NCBI RefSeq assembly: GCF_036697405.1
Contig: NZ_JBAHWA010000006.1
Location: 62,001 to 126,000, forward strand
Length of the DNA stretch: 64,000 nucleotides
Reading direction: 5' to 3'
Source of the DNA: Lysobacter sp036697405
Lineage (GTDB): Bacteria; Pseudomonadota; Gammaproteobacteria; Xanthomonadales; Xanthomonadaceae
Part shown: positions 1 to 7,874 of the stretch, one piece after another
Layout: every line of letters starts with the position of its first letter
How positions within the stretch are numbered: position 1 is the first letter of the stretch
Program-made: the position numbers and the translations under genes
Notes under the pieces: generated by a model
Told to the model about the DNA's origin: nothing
Databases searched by the model: none
Seen by the model: the letters and a program-made list of their open reading frames with translations, nothing else

Positions 1-133
1 CGGAGAGCTTGCCGGTGAAGGCGTTGTGCCAGGCCGCCTTGAGCACGGCATCGTTGAGGATCAGCAGGCCCAGCGCCAGCAGGAACGGCCAGTGCAGCAG
101 CGCGGCGAGTCGGTGCGGGCGCTCAGCGTGCAT
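1..133 (-). CDS. Partial membrane protein of unknown function (N-terminus only)
   Basis: An ATG at 131-133 on the minus strand opens a reading frame that leaves the window at base 1, giving about 44 residues. After a basic start (MHAERPHRLAALLHW) there is one clear hydrophobic segment (PFLLALGLLILNDAVL), so it is probably an inner-membrane protein. The start overlaps the stop of the upstream M28 peptidase gene by about 11 bases, which suggests the two are translated together. The family is not recognised, and too little is visible to assign a function. Confidence 0.5.
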   Translation of the reverse strand, partial: MHAERPHRLAALLHWPFLLALGLLILNDAVLKAAWHNAFTGKLS

Positions 134-1793
134 TCGTCGTCCCCTGCGATGCGGCGGCGCCGAAGCGCCGGCCGAAGAAATCGCCGCTGTTCCAGGCGGG
201 GCGCTGCGATGCGTCGCCGATCAGGCGGCCCAGACGCGCGTTGAGTCGGGCCAGGCGCGCGGCGTCGGCGTACTGGATGGCCTGGCGGACATCGTCGCTG
301 GGCTGGTGGTAGCGCAGGCGCAGGTACTCGCGCTGGGCCGCGCGCGGGTCGTCGCCCAGGCCGGCGCCCTCGATGCCGCCGTTGAGGTAGACCGCGGGCA
401 CGCCGGCGCGGATGAAGGCGTACTGGTCGCTGCGCACGAACAGGCTCTGTTCCGGCGCGGGATCGGCCGACAGTTTCACCCCGACGTCGCGCGCGGCCTG
501 GCGCAGCAGCGGCGCCAGGCTGGAGTGCTCGATCCCGATCGGCACCACGTCGCGGGTCGGCGCCAGCAGCATCGGCATGTCCAGATTGAGATTGGCCACC
601 AGGGCCGCGCCGGGCACGGTCGGATGCTGGGCAAACCACTGCGCGCCCAGCAGGCCCTTCTCCTCGCCGGTGACCGCGACGAACAGCATCGAGCGCCGCG
701 GCGCGCTCGGCGCGGCGGCCAGTTTGCGTGCCGCTTCCAGCATCACCGCCACACCCAGGGCGTTGTCGACCGCGCCGTTGTAGATCGCGTCGCCGTCCAC
801 CGGCGGGCCCAGGCCGACGTGGTCGAGATGGGCGCTGAACACCACGTGCTCGTCGGCCAACGCGCGCTCGCTGCCGGGCAGGCGCGCGACCACGTTGCGC
901 GACTCCAGCGGCGCGATGCTGTTGCGCGCGGCCAGCACGATGCGGCCGGGCAATTCGAAACCGCGCAGGCGGCCGGCGTCGGTGGCCCGGTAGAGCTCGG
1001 CCGCGGTGTGGCCGTTGCCGGCCAGCAGCACGTCGGCCACCGCCGTGCTCACCCGCGCCACCACCTGCAGCTGCGGCGTGCTGTCCAGGGCGCGGCCGTC
1101 GGCGCCGCGCAGGCGCATGCCCGGGCGCTGCCAGTCTTCGGCCGAGCGCGCCCAGGGATAGGTCTGTTCGTCGCCGGTGGTGGCCACGAACACCGCGCCG
1201 ACCGCGCCGCGTTGGGCCAGCGCGCGCAGCTTTTCGTCGGTGCTGGAATAGAAGGCGCGCTGATCGGACGCGAAGCGCGCCGGCGCGCCGCCGAACAGCA
1301 CCGCGATCTTGCCGCGCAGGTCCAGGCCGGCGAAATCGTCATGGCCCAGCTCCGGCGCGTGCACGGCCTGGGCCACGAACACCGCCGGCGCCTCCACCCG
1401 CGCCTGCGGCCGGTCGAAGTTGAGCAGCGGCAGGAACTGGTCGCGGAAGCGCAGCGCGGTGGTCGCGCCCTTGCGTTCGATCACCAGTTCGTTGCCCTCG
1501 GCCAGGCGCTGCGCGCGCAGCAGCGGCACGCGCTGGGTATAGCCGCCGTTCTCGCCGGCCGGGCGCAGGCCCATCGCGCGCAGGCGCTGGGCGACGTAGA
1601 GCGCGGCCAGGTCGTAACCGCGGCTGCCGGTCTCGCGGCCTTCCAGCAGGTCGTCGGCGAGGTAGCGCACGTCGGCCTCGATCCGGCGCGCGTCGGCCGC
1701 GGCCGACTCGTCGTAGCCTTCGCCGGGCGCATCGGGCGCGCGTTGGCAGGCGGTCAGCGCAAGCAGGCACACAAAAGCAGCGGCGAAGCGCAT
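123..1793 (-). CDS. M28 family zinc metallopeptidase, lipoprotein
   Basis: This is a 556-residue exported aminopeptidase-type enzyme. The N-terminus is a lipoprotein signal with a lipobox ending LALTAC (Cys16), so it is probably anchored to the envelope facing the periplasm. A PA-type insert occupies roughly residues 130-260. The M28 core follows: FSAHLDHVG (first zinc His), GAVDNALGVAVML (bridging Asp), TGEEKGLLG (catalytic Glu and ligand), NLNLDM and YHQPSDD (last His and Asp). M28 enzymes remove N-terminal amino acids from peptides using two zinc ions. The stop overlaps the next leftward gene by 11 bases. A TAGCGT -10-like hexamer lies about 30 bases upstream on the minus strand. The family call is firm; the substrate is unknown. 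Confidence 0.9.
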   Translation of the reverse strand: MRFAAAFVCLLALTACQRAPDAPGEGYDESAAADARRIEADVRYLADDLLEGRETGSRGYDLAALYVAQRLRAMGLRPAGENGGYTQRVPLLRAQRLAEGNELVIERKGATTALRFRDQFLPLLNFDRPQARVEAPAVFVAQAVHAPELGHDDFAGLDLRGKIAVLFGGAPARFASDQRAFYSSTDEKLRALAQRGAVGAVFVATTGDEQTYPWARSAEDWQRPGMRLRGADGRALDSTPQLQVVARVSTAVADVLLAGNGHTAAELYRATDAGRLRGFELPGRIVLAARNSIAPLESRNVVARLPGSERALADEHVVFSAHLDHVGLGPPVDGDAIYNGAVDNALGVAVMLEAARKLAAAPSAPRRSMLFVAVTGEEKGLLGAQWFAQHPTVPGAALVANLNLDMPMLLAPTRDVVPIGIEHSSLAPLLRQAARDVGVKLSADPAPEQSLFVRSDQYAFIRAGVPAVYLNGGIEGAGLGDDPRAAQREYLRLRYHQPSDDVRQAIQYADAARLARLNARLGRLIGDASQRPAWNSGDFFGRRFGAAASQGTTNAR

Positions 1794-2159
1794 CGAAGGG
1801 ATCCGGTCGTATGAACAGGCGCGACGCTAGCATTGCAGATGCGGCGGCCGTAACACGGCCGGCAGGCTCATCGCGTGACGAAAATGTGAAACCGGCGCGC
1901 CGCCGTCGTATCCGAAGCGCCGCCCGCCCGCGTTCGGTGGAAGCAAATCCAACGACCACAAAGGCTTACGTCCGGGCGATAGGAGGGGCGTCTTTCGCGC
2001 CGGCTGAACATGCGTTAAGACTTGGCATCCATTGCGCACGCTTATGCTTGGTTCGGAGCGTTTTATGCGTGCATTTTCTCTGTAGATCAGCAAATCCTTA
2101 ACGCGTAGGGGAAATCACCTACCTAAGGTCCATCGCCACTTGGCTTCCGAGGTGGCGAC
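1794..2159. other. Divergent intergenic region, no gene
   Basis: This 366-base gap separates the leftward M28 gene from the rightward transferase gene and must hold both promoters. It is less GC-rich than its surroundings, especially 2000-2130. A weak candidate for the rightward promoter is TTGGCA at 2022-2027 with TATGCT at 2043-2048 (15-base spacer). GTAGG and CCTAC form a small inverted repeat at 2106-2123. GAGGTGG at 2149-2155 is a plausible ribosome binding site for the ATG at 2160. No convincing open reading frame was found. Confidence 0.4.
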
Positions 2160-3902
2160 ATGCAGGGCCCGATAGTGGCGATACCGTCTACGCGGCGGCC
2201 GGATCGGCCGGCCTGGCTGCTGCGCTGGGCGACGTTGGCAGCGGTCGCGGGCTTGAGCGCGGCGCTGATGCTCAGCGACGATTTCCTGCAGCAGCTCACC
2301 AGCCCGCACAACCTGGCGCGGCTGCAGCTGCCCTGGGTGCTGGGGCTGTTCTTCATGCACCTGTGTCTGTGGCTGGGCGGCAGCCGCTGGGCCGCCAACG
2401 CGCTGCTGACGGTATTCGCCCTGATGCAGCTGTTGCAGCTGTGCCATATCGCCGCGATGGGCCGGCCGCTGACGCCGGTGGACCTGGCGATGATTCCGCG
2501 CGAGACCCCGGACATCGCCGAGGCCACCTTCGCCGGCGCCCGCGCGCATTGGCCGACCCTGCTGACCGGCGCCCTGCCCTACGCGCTGCTGTTCGCGCTC
2601 TACAACCTGGGCCTGCCGCGCCTGCCGCTGCCGCGCGCGCCGATCGCCTTGCTGGTGCTGGCCCTGGTGCTGGCGACCAAACCCTACAAGGCCAGCCAGC
2701 GCGCGATGCCGCAATACATGCCGGCACCCGCGCGCAGCTCGCTGCACAACTCGATCAACACCTTCAGTTTCTACGCCGTCAACCTGATCGGCAAACCGGT
2801 GCAGTCCTACGACCTGCAGTACCAACCGTACCGGGTCGTGCGCGAGCCGATCGCCGAGGCGGCCCTGCCGCAAAACCTGTGGCTGGTGATCTTCGATTCG
2901 ACCCGCGCCGATCATTGGGGGCTGAGCGGCTACGCGCGCGACACCACGCCGACGATGTCGCAATGGGTACGCGAGGGACAGGCGCGCTGGCACCACGGCA
3001 TCGCCGGCGCCACCGCGACCTCGGCCTCGCTGACCCTGCTGATCAACGGCGTGCGCGAGCCCGGCAACCTGGCCCAGCAGCGCTCCTACCAGACCAATCT
3101 GATGCGTCTGGCCCGGCGCGCCGGCTACCGCACTTACTGGCTGTCCACGCAGAGCGGCAACCTGCTCAACGAACTCGACGTGGCCAGCATCGACGTGGTG
3201 CGCACGCGCGACACCGACACCAAGCGGGTGATCGAGGCGCGCGACGACGCGGTGCTGGACATGGTCCGGCGGATCACGCCGGGTACCCGCAACTTCGTGG
3301 TGGTGATGCTGCGCTCGGCGCATCTGCCCTACGAGAAGAACTACGCCCAGCACGGCCAGCGCTACGCGCGCTGGCCCACCGCCCTGACCCTGCCTTTCGC
3401 GACCCGCCAGCTCAACGCCTACGACAATTCGCTGCTGTACCAGGACGCGCTGACCGCGGAACTGTACCGGCGTTTCGAACGCCTGCCGGGCAAGGGCTTG
3501 TTCGTGGTCACCTCCGACCACGGCCAGATGCTGGGCGAGAACGGCGTCTGGGGCCACAACGTGCTCACCCCGCAGGTCGCGCAGGTGCCGGTGCTGGTGC
3601 GCAGCCGCGGCCTGAGCGATCGCCTGCCGCCCGGCAACGGCGGCTGGATCAGCCACTACGGCCTGGGCCAGGCCCTGATGGCGCAGCTGGGTTACCGCAT
3701 CGACAATCCCAACGCCGAGCCCGGCGTCGACTATCTGCAGGGCTCCAATCTGTATACCGACAACCCGTTCCGCGGCGTCAGCGTGCACGACGGGCGACTG
3801 CGCCTGGGCGAGCTGTCCAGCCTGGGCGAACTCGACCGCCACGAAAGCGCCTATGCCCTGCGCGGATCGAGCGGACCGCCCGTGGTGCGCGCCAGCGAAT
3901 AA
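2160..3902 (+). CDS. Phosphoethanolamine transferase-like membrane protein (sulfatase/alkaline phosphatase superfamily)
   Basis: This 580-residue protein has about five N-terminal membrane helices (roughly residues 18-170) and a C-terminal periplasmic alkaline-phosphatase-fold domain. The layout matches EptA/CptA/OpgE-type enzymes, which move phosphoethanolamine from phosphatidylethanolamine onto lipid A, LPS core or glucans. Catalytic landmarks are FDSTRADHWGLSGY (metal site), ATATSAS with the probable nucleophile Thr287, and SDHGQMLGENGVWGHN (Asp-His metal site). It lacks the paired cysteines usual in EptA and MCR enzymes, and has Asp where those have the first metal-binding Glu. A GAGGTGG ribosome binding site precedes the ATG. 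It converges with the isochorismatase-family gene only 10 bases away. The acceptor cannot be inferred from sequence, and a sulfatase-like hydrolase is the main alternative. Confidence 0.75.
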   Translation: MQGPIVAIPSTRRPDRPAWLLRWATLAAVAGLSAALMLSDDFLQQLTSPHNLARLQLPWVLGLFFMHLCLWLGGSRWAANALLTVFALMQLLQLCHIAAMGRPLTPVDLAMIPRETPDIAEATFAGARAHWPTLLTGALPYALLFALYNLGLPRLPLPRAPIALLVLALVLATKPYKASQRAMPQYMPAPARSSLHNSINTFSFYAVNLIGKPVQSYDLQYQPYRVVREPIAEAALPQNLWLVIFDSTRADHWGLSGYARDTTPTMSQWVREGQARWHHGIAGATATSASLTLLINGVREPGNLAQQRSYQTNLMRLARRAGYRTYWLSTQSGNLLNELDVASIDVVRTRDTDTKRVIEARDDAVLDMVRRITPGTRNFVVVMLRSAHLPYEKNYAQHGQRYARWPTALTLPFATRQLNAYDNSLLYQDALTAELYRRFERLPGKGLFVVTSDHGQMLGENGVWGHNVLTPQVAQVPVLVRSRGLSDRLPPGNGGWISHYGLGQALMAQLGYRIDNPNAEPGVDYLQGSNLYTDNPFRGVSVHDGRLRLGELSSLGELDRHESAYALRGSSGPPVVRASE

Positions 3903-3912
3903 GCCCTCGCGT

Positions 3913-4485
3913 TCAGCGCAGGGCGACGTTGGGGGCGCCGGCGTGCCTGCGTTCGAACTGGATCTCGGCGCTGTCGATCGCGCGGATCTCGACACCGAAG
4001 CTGACGATGTCGGACAGGGTCGCGTTGTGGTGCTCGCGGATGCGCGCGGCGGTCAGGTGCGGCTTGTCGTGGGTGGTGTGGGCGTCGGCGGCCAGGGTCA
4101 CCGGATAGCCCAGCGCGGCCGCGCGGCGGGTGGTGGTGTCGACGCAGAAATCGCTGGCGTAGCCGCCGATCACCAGGCGATCGACGCCCAGCGATTGCAG
4201 CAGGCCTTCCAGCGAGGTGCGCAGGAAGGCGTCGGGCGAGGTCTTGCCGACGATCAGGTCGTCGTCGTGGACGTCGAGCCTGGCCTGGAACGCCCAGCCC
4301 GGCGTGCCCGGTTCCAGCAAGGTGCCGATGCGCTCGTGGCGCACGAAGATCACCGGCGTGCCCGCGTCGCGGGCGCGCGCGATCAGCGAGTTGAGGCGCG
4401 CGATCACGGCCTCGGCGTCGTCCGGGCGCGGGTCGCCGTCGAACAGGCCGCTTTGCACGTCGATCACCAGCAGGGCGCAGGTCAT
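3913..4485 (-). CDS. Isochorismatase-family cysteine hydrolase (cytoplasmic)
   Basis: A 190-residue single-domain hydrolase with the family triad: Asp in VIDVQSGLF near residue 9, Lys in IVGKTSPDAF near residue 80, and Cys in ASDFCVDTT near residue 113. The cis-peptide motif GGYASD is also present. Family members hydrolyse amides or ethers such as nicotinamide, carbamoyl groups or isochorismate, but the sequence does not say which. There is no signal peptide. Convergent with the transferase gene on its left; the small exported protein gene lies 22 bases upstream and could be co-transcribed. Confidence 0.85.
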   Translation of the reverse strand: MTCALLVIDVQSGLFDGDPRPDDAEAVIARLNSLIARARDAGTPVIFVRHERIGTLLEPGTPGWAFQARLDVHDDDLIVGKTSPDAFLRTSLEGLLQSLGVDRLVIGGYASDFCVDTTTRRAAALGYPVTLAADAHTTHDKPHLTAARIREHHNATLSDIVSFGVEIRAIDSAEIQFERRHAGAPNVALR

Positions 4486-4507
4486 GGCCGATCCGCTCGT
4501 GTGGCGC

Positions 4508-4879
4508 TCAAGGCTTGCGCCAGGTGCCGCCCGCGCTTTCGCAGCTGCGCTGGGTGATGGCGAGCATCTGCGGGTTGCGGGCGTAGTAGTAGGTGCGCAC
4601 CTTCTGGCCCATCGGGTTCTCGCACGCGCCCTGGGCGCCGGCCGGGCAGGCGGCGCCGACGGTGGCGGTCGCGCTGCCGCCGCTGGACTGGATCGAGGCG
4701 ACGCTGGACTCGCACTGCGCCTTGTAGTCCGCCGACGGGTTGGCCGCGTCCACTTCGCTGCAGTCGGTGAACGCCATGCCGTAGAGCTCGCCCTTGATCA
4801 GGCAGGCGCCCTTGGCGGCGGCCAGCGGGCTGGCGAGCAGCAGGGCGCTCAGGGCCAGGGCACGGGGAGCGAGGCGCAT
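4508..4879 (-). CDS. Small secreted cysteine-containing protein of unknown function
   Basis: The chosen start gives 123 residues and places a standard signal peptide at the N-terminus (MRLAPRALALSALLLA, cleavage near LAAA-KG). A longer frame from 4924 would add 15 unlikely residues ahead of the signal. The mature part is about 100 residues and has six cysteines (for example ACLIKG, TDCSEV, AQCESS, AACPAG, GACENP, RSCESA), consistent with three disulfides in the periplasm or outside the cell. No family is recognised. Its stop is 22 bases before the start of the downstream isochorismatase-type gene. Confidence 0.7.
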   Translation of the reverse strand: MRLAPRALALSALLLASPLAAAKGACLIKGELYGMAFTDCSEVDAANPSADYKAQCESSVASIQSSGGSATATVGAACPAGAQGACENPMGQKVRTYYYARNPQMLAITQRSCESAGGTWRKP

Positions 4880-4961
4880 CGGGCGGTTTCCTTGCGGCCG
4901 ACAGGGCCGCGGTGCATGCGCCACTCTAGCCTGCCGCCGTGACGGGGTTAAGCCGCGGCGT

Positions 4962-5726
4962 TCACGGTTCGCGCCGCGGCGGAAAGCGCAGGACCACGCC
5001 CTGCTCGGGATCGGGGCGATTCCACAGCACCGGCACCTCGCGCGGGCTAGGCGGTTCCAGCTCGTCGGCGGCCGGCACCATGCTGTCTTCCTCGTCTTCC
5101 CAGCTGTAGCGCTTGCGCGGCGGCAGCGGGTCGCTGTGGCGGAACAGGAAGGCCGCGATCACGCCCGCGAGCGCGCCGCCCAGGTGGGCCTGCCAGGAAA
5201 TGCCCGGCTCGCGCGGCAGGACGGTCAGCAGCATGCCGCCGTAGAACATGAAGGCGATCATGGCCGCGGCGATCGAGGGCCGGTCGCGGCGCAGCAGGCC
5301 CAGCACGAACACCAGGAACATCAGGCCGTGGGTCAGGCCGCTGGCGCCGAGGTGGTGGCTGCCGGCGTTGCCCAGCAGCCAGGCGCCCAGGCCCGAGCCC
5401 AGCCAGATCAGCGGCAGCGCGCGCAGGGTCGCGCGCGGATAGACCCCGCCGGCGAGCAGGCCCAGCATCAACAGCGAGATCGCGTTGGTGGCCAGGTGCT
5501 CGATCGAGCCGTGCAGCAACGGCGCGGTCAACAGGCCGAGCAGGCCTTCCGGCGACCAGGGCTGCACCGACCAGGCGCCGACGTCGAACTGGCCTTGCGC
5601 GCTGTAGACGGCCGCCAACACCAACACGAAGGCCAGGCTGGCGTTGAGGGCGCGCACGAAGCGGCCGCGATCGGCCGCGCGCTGGGCCGGGGTGTCGGGC
5701 GGGGCGATGGGAGTGGGCAGGTGCAT
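4962..5726 (-). CDS. Rhomboid family intramembrane serine protease
   Basis: A 254-residue inner-membrane protein with about six transmembrane helices between residues 25 and 190 and a charged cytoplasmic tail of about 50 residues. The catalytic dyad is visible as Ser in HHLGASGLTHG and His in SWQAHLGGALAG, and the early helix carries HGSIEHLATN, matching the HxxxN oxyanion motif. Rhomboids cut single-pass membrane proteins within or near the bilayer. The start at 5726 gives a normal cytoplasmic N-terminus; the open frame continues much further upstream but is antisense to rlmI and is not used. It is divergent from rlmI, with about 138 bases between starts. Confidence 0.88.
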   Translation of the reverse strand: MHLPTPIAPPDTPAQRAADRGRFVRALNASLAFVLVLAAVYSAQGQFDVGAWSVQPWSPEGLLGLLTAPLLHGSIEHLATNAISLLMLGLLAGGVYPRATLRALPLIWLGSGLGAWLLGNAGSHHLGASGLTHGLMFLVFVLGLLRRDRPSIAAAMIAFMFYGGMLLTVLPREPGISWQAHLGGALAGVIAAFLFRHSDPLPPRKRYSWEDEEDSMVPAADELEPPSPREVPVLWNRPDPEQGVVLRFPPRREP

Positions 5727-5852
5727 GTTTGCGAGATTGGCACCGCCGGGCGCGAATACAAGCCGGGCGGGGCGGGCCAGTTTGTCCCGCCGATGGGACA
5801 TGGGCGCGGGCCCGCGGCGCAGGCAAATCCCCGGCGCCGCGTCCAACCCGCG

Positions 5853-5858
5853 TAAAAT
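5853..5858 (+). promoter_or_regulatory. Candidate -10 box for rlmI (leaderless)
   Basis: TAAAAT lies 6 bases before the rlmI ATG. A start site 6-7 bases downstream of it would fall on or next to the ATG, and no ribosome binding site is visible. Confidence 0.45.
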
Positions 5859-5864
5859 GCGTGG

Positions 5865-7034
5865 ATGAACAATGATCTGCCTACGGTACGCCTCAAGAAC
5901 GCCTGGAAATCCACCCATCCCTGGATCTTCCAGCGCCTGGTCGACAAGCCCGCCCAGCGCCCCAAGCCCGGATCCATCGTCGAGGTGATCGGCGTCGACG
6001 GCGAGTGGATCGGCCGCGGCTTCTACAACGGCCATTCGCGCATCGCCCTGCGCATGCTCGAGAACGACCCGGACGTGGCCGTCGACGCCGACTGGTTCGC
6101 GCGCAAGATCGCCGCGGCGGTGTCGCTGCGCCGCGACGTGCTCAAGCTGGACGAGGTCAGCGACGCCTGGCGCGTGGTCCACAGCGAGGGCGACGGCCTC
6201 AGCGGCCTGGTGGTGGATCGCTACGGCGACCTGCTGGTGGTCGAGTACTTCAGCGCCGGCGCGTTCCGTTACCGCGAATGGATCTACGAGGCGCTGCGCG
6301 CGCAATTCCCCGGCTGCCGCTTCTACGCCTTCGCCGACGAGCACGTGCAGAAGCAGGAGAGCTTCGATTTCCGCGGCACCGAGGCGGTGCCGCCGGCGAC
6401 CATCACCGAGTACGGCATCCGTTTCCGCGCCGATCCGGCCGGCGCGCACAAGACCGGCTTCTTCGCCGACCAGCGCGAGAACCGCGAATGGCTGTCGCGC
6501 CAGGTCGCCGGCAAGCGCGTGCTCGACCTGTGCTGCAACACCGGCGGCTTCGGCGTCTACGCCAAGGCGCGCGGCGCCGAGGAAGTGATCGGCGTGGACA
6601 TCGACGCCGACGTGATCAACATCGCCAAGGCCAACGCCAAGCTCAACAACGCCCACGTCAAGTTCGTCCAGGCCGACATCTTTCCCTACCTGCGCGACAT
6701 GGGGAACGCCGGCGAGCGTTTCGACGTGGTGATCCTGGACCCGGCCAAGATGACCCGCGACCGCGAGCAGGTGATCCCGGCGCTGAAGAAGTACCTGGAC
6801 ATGAACAAGCTGGCCCTGGGCGTGGTCAAGCCCGGCGGCCTGTTCGCGACCTTCTCCTGCACCGGCCTGGTCAGCGAGGAGCAGTTCCTGGACATGATCC
6901 GCCGCGCCGCGTTCTACGCCGGCCGCACCGTGCAGGTGCTGAAGGTCTCCGGCGCCGGCGCCGACCACCCCTGGCTGGCGCAGGTGCCCGAGTCGCGCTA
7001 CCTCAAGGCGGTGTTCTGCCGCGTGCTGGACTGA
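5865..7034 (+). CDS. rlmI: 23S rRNA (cytosine-C5)-methyltransferase RlmI-type
   Basis: A 389-residue class I SAM-dependent methyltransferase that makes 5-methylcytosine in 23S rRNA (C1962 in E. coli). Residues 1-75 form a PUA-type RNA-binding domain (LKNAWKSTHPWIFQ). The EEHD-like central part is followed by the Rossmann domain: SAM motif I VLDLCCNTGGFGVYA near residue 225, acidic motif IGVDIDAD, catalytic motif VILDPAKMT near residue 298 (Ala replaces the second Pro of the usual DPP), and the catalytic Cys in TFSCTGLVS near 333. Length matches the family (about 396). The ATG follows a TAAAAT box too closely for a leader. A GC-rich 16-base palindrome at 7061-7076 follows the stop but has no T-run. 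Confidence 0.9.
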   Translation: MNNDLPTVRLKNAWKSTHPWIFQRLVDKPAQRPKPGSIVEVIGVDGEWIGRGFYNGHSRIALRMLENDPDVAVDADWFARKIAAAVSLRRDVLKLDEVSDAWRVVHSEGDGLSGLVVDRYGDLLVVEYFSAGAFRYREWIYEALRAQFPGCRFYAFADEHVQKQESFDFRGTEAVPPATITEYGIRFRADPAGAHKTGFFADQRENREWLSRQVAGKRVLDLCCNTGGFGVYAKARGAEEVIGVDIDADVINIAKANAKLNNAHVKFVQADIFPYLRDMGNAGERFDVVILDPAKMTRDREQVIPALKKYLDMNKLALGVVKPGGLFATFSCTGLVSEEQFLDMIRRAAFYAGRTVQVLKVSGAGADHPWLAQVPESRYLKAVFCRVLD

Positions 7035-7100
7035 TCGACCGCGCCGCTCCTGCTGCCTACGGGGCGGCGCCGCCCCGCTGTCCGCGAACGCCCACCCCTG

Positions 7101-7286
7101 TAGGAGCGGCGCAAGCCGCGACCGCGAAAGCCCGCACGACGACGCAAGTCACCGCTACTCCGAGCGCTTCCCTGCTCTCTGTGGGAGCGGCGTAAGCCGC
7201 GATCGCGAAAGCCCGCACGACGACGCAAGTCACCGCTACTCCGAGCGCTCCCCGCTCTCTGTGGGAGCGGCGTAAGCCGCGATCGA
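7101..7286. repeat. Tandem 80-base repeat carrying the GGAGCGGCG palindrome
   Basis: Two adjacent near-identical 80-base units lie at 7101-7180 and 7181-7260, followed by the start of a third at 7261-7286. Each begins with the dispersed palindromic core (gtgggagcggcgtaagccgc) and continues with a non-palindromic filler shared by both full units. The filler makes it a local duplication rather than two independent insertions. It occupies most of the 395-base gap between rlmI and the next leftward gene. Confidence 0.9.
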
Positions 7287-7360
7287 GCGCCGGCGAAAGT
7301 GCGACCCGCGCGGAGACTGGCGAACGACGCGACGCGCGGCGCGCGCCGATAGGTGCGGTT

Positions 7361-7390
7361 TCGCGATCGCGGCTTACGCCGCTCCCACAG
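7361..7390 (-). repeat. Inverted copy of the same palindromic core
   Basis: These 30 bases are the exact reverse complement of 7179-7208 within the tandem array. A transcript of the region could fold the two ends together over about 150 bases. It sits 40 bases past the stop of the small membrane protein gene (7430-7759). Confidence 0.9.
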
Positions 7391-7429
7391 GAAGCGCATG
7401 CGCACACGCGCGCAGCCGCGCTCGGCCCT

Positions 7430-7759
7430 TCAGCGCACCAGCGCGTAACTCGCCACCGCGACCGCCAATGACACCCCCGCCAGCGCCAACGACACCAGGC
7501 TCAAGCGGCGCGCGCGGCGCAACCGCTGCTCCAGCGTCATCGACGCCTCCTGCAGCGTCGCCAACGTCTTCTGCATCTCCGCGGCCAGCACCTTGATCGA
7601 CTCGGCGTTCTGCGCCGCCACGTCCTGCAGTTCGGCGATCTGCACCGCGACCATGTCGGAGGCGGCGCTGGCCGGCTGCGGCGCGCGGGTGAAATAGGGC
7701 CGCGCCAGGCGCAGGATTTCGGGAATCAAAGGGGCGGCAACGGTGAACCAGGCGGCCAT
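7430..7759 (-). CDS. Small C-terminally anchored membrane protein with coiled coil
   Basis: A 109-residue protein of unrecognised family. The N-terminus is amphipathic (residues 1-30). Residues 38-82 are predicted to form a coiled coil rich in Glu, Gln and Ala (IAELQDVAAQNAESIKVLAA). A basic stretch (RLRRARR) is followed by one hydrophobic helix, SLVSLALAGVSLAVAVASYA, at the C-terminus, which ends four residues later. The arrangement suggests a tail-anchored or oligomeric inner-membrane protein. No clear operon partner; the exported hydrolase gene lies 115 bases upstream on the same strand. Confidence 0.6.
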   Translation of the reverse strand: MAAWFTVAAPLIPEILRLARPYFTRAPQPASAASDMVAVQIAELQDVAAQNAESIKVLAAEMQKTLATLQEASMTLEQRLRRARRLSLVSLALAGVSLAVAVASYALVR

Positions 7760-7874
7760 GACGACTCCGGGCGGCGAACGTGGGCATCGCCGCGATAGCT
7801 GAGGAAGCCGTCACTGTAACGCCGACGGCCGGAGCGCCGCGTGGCGATCCAGCCGTGGCGCCCGCGAACTGCGC

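Noticed and set aside
9..1814. A 601-residue open frame on the plus strand
   Set aside because: It is antisense to the well-supported M28 peptidase gene and has the Gln/Arg/His/Ala-rich composition of a GC-rich shadow frame, with no recognisable domain.
4962..6968. A 668-residue extension of the rhomboid frame
   Set aside because: The upstream part is antisense to rlmI. The rhomboid itself begins at 5726 with a normal N-terminus.
7101..7286. Possible CRISPR array
   Set aside because: The units are directly adjacent 80-base duplications, not short repeats separated by unique spacers, and no cas genes are nearby.
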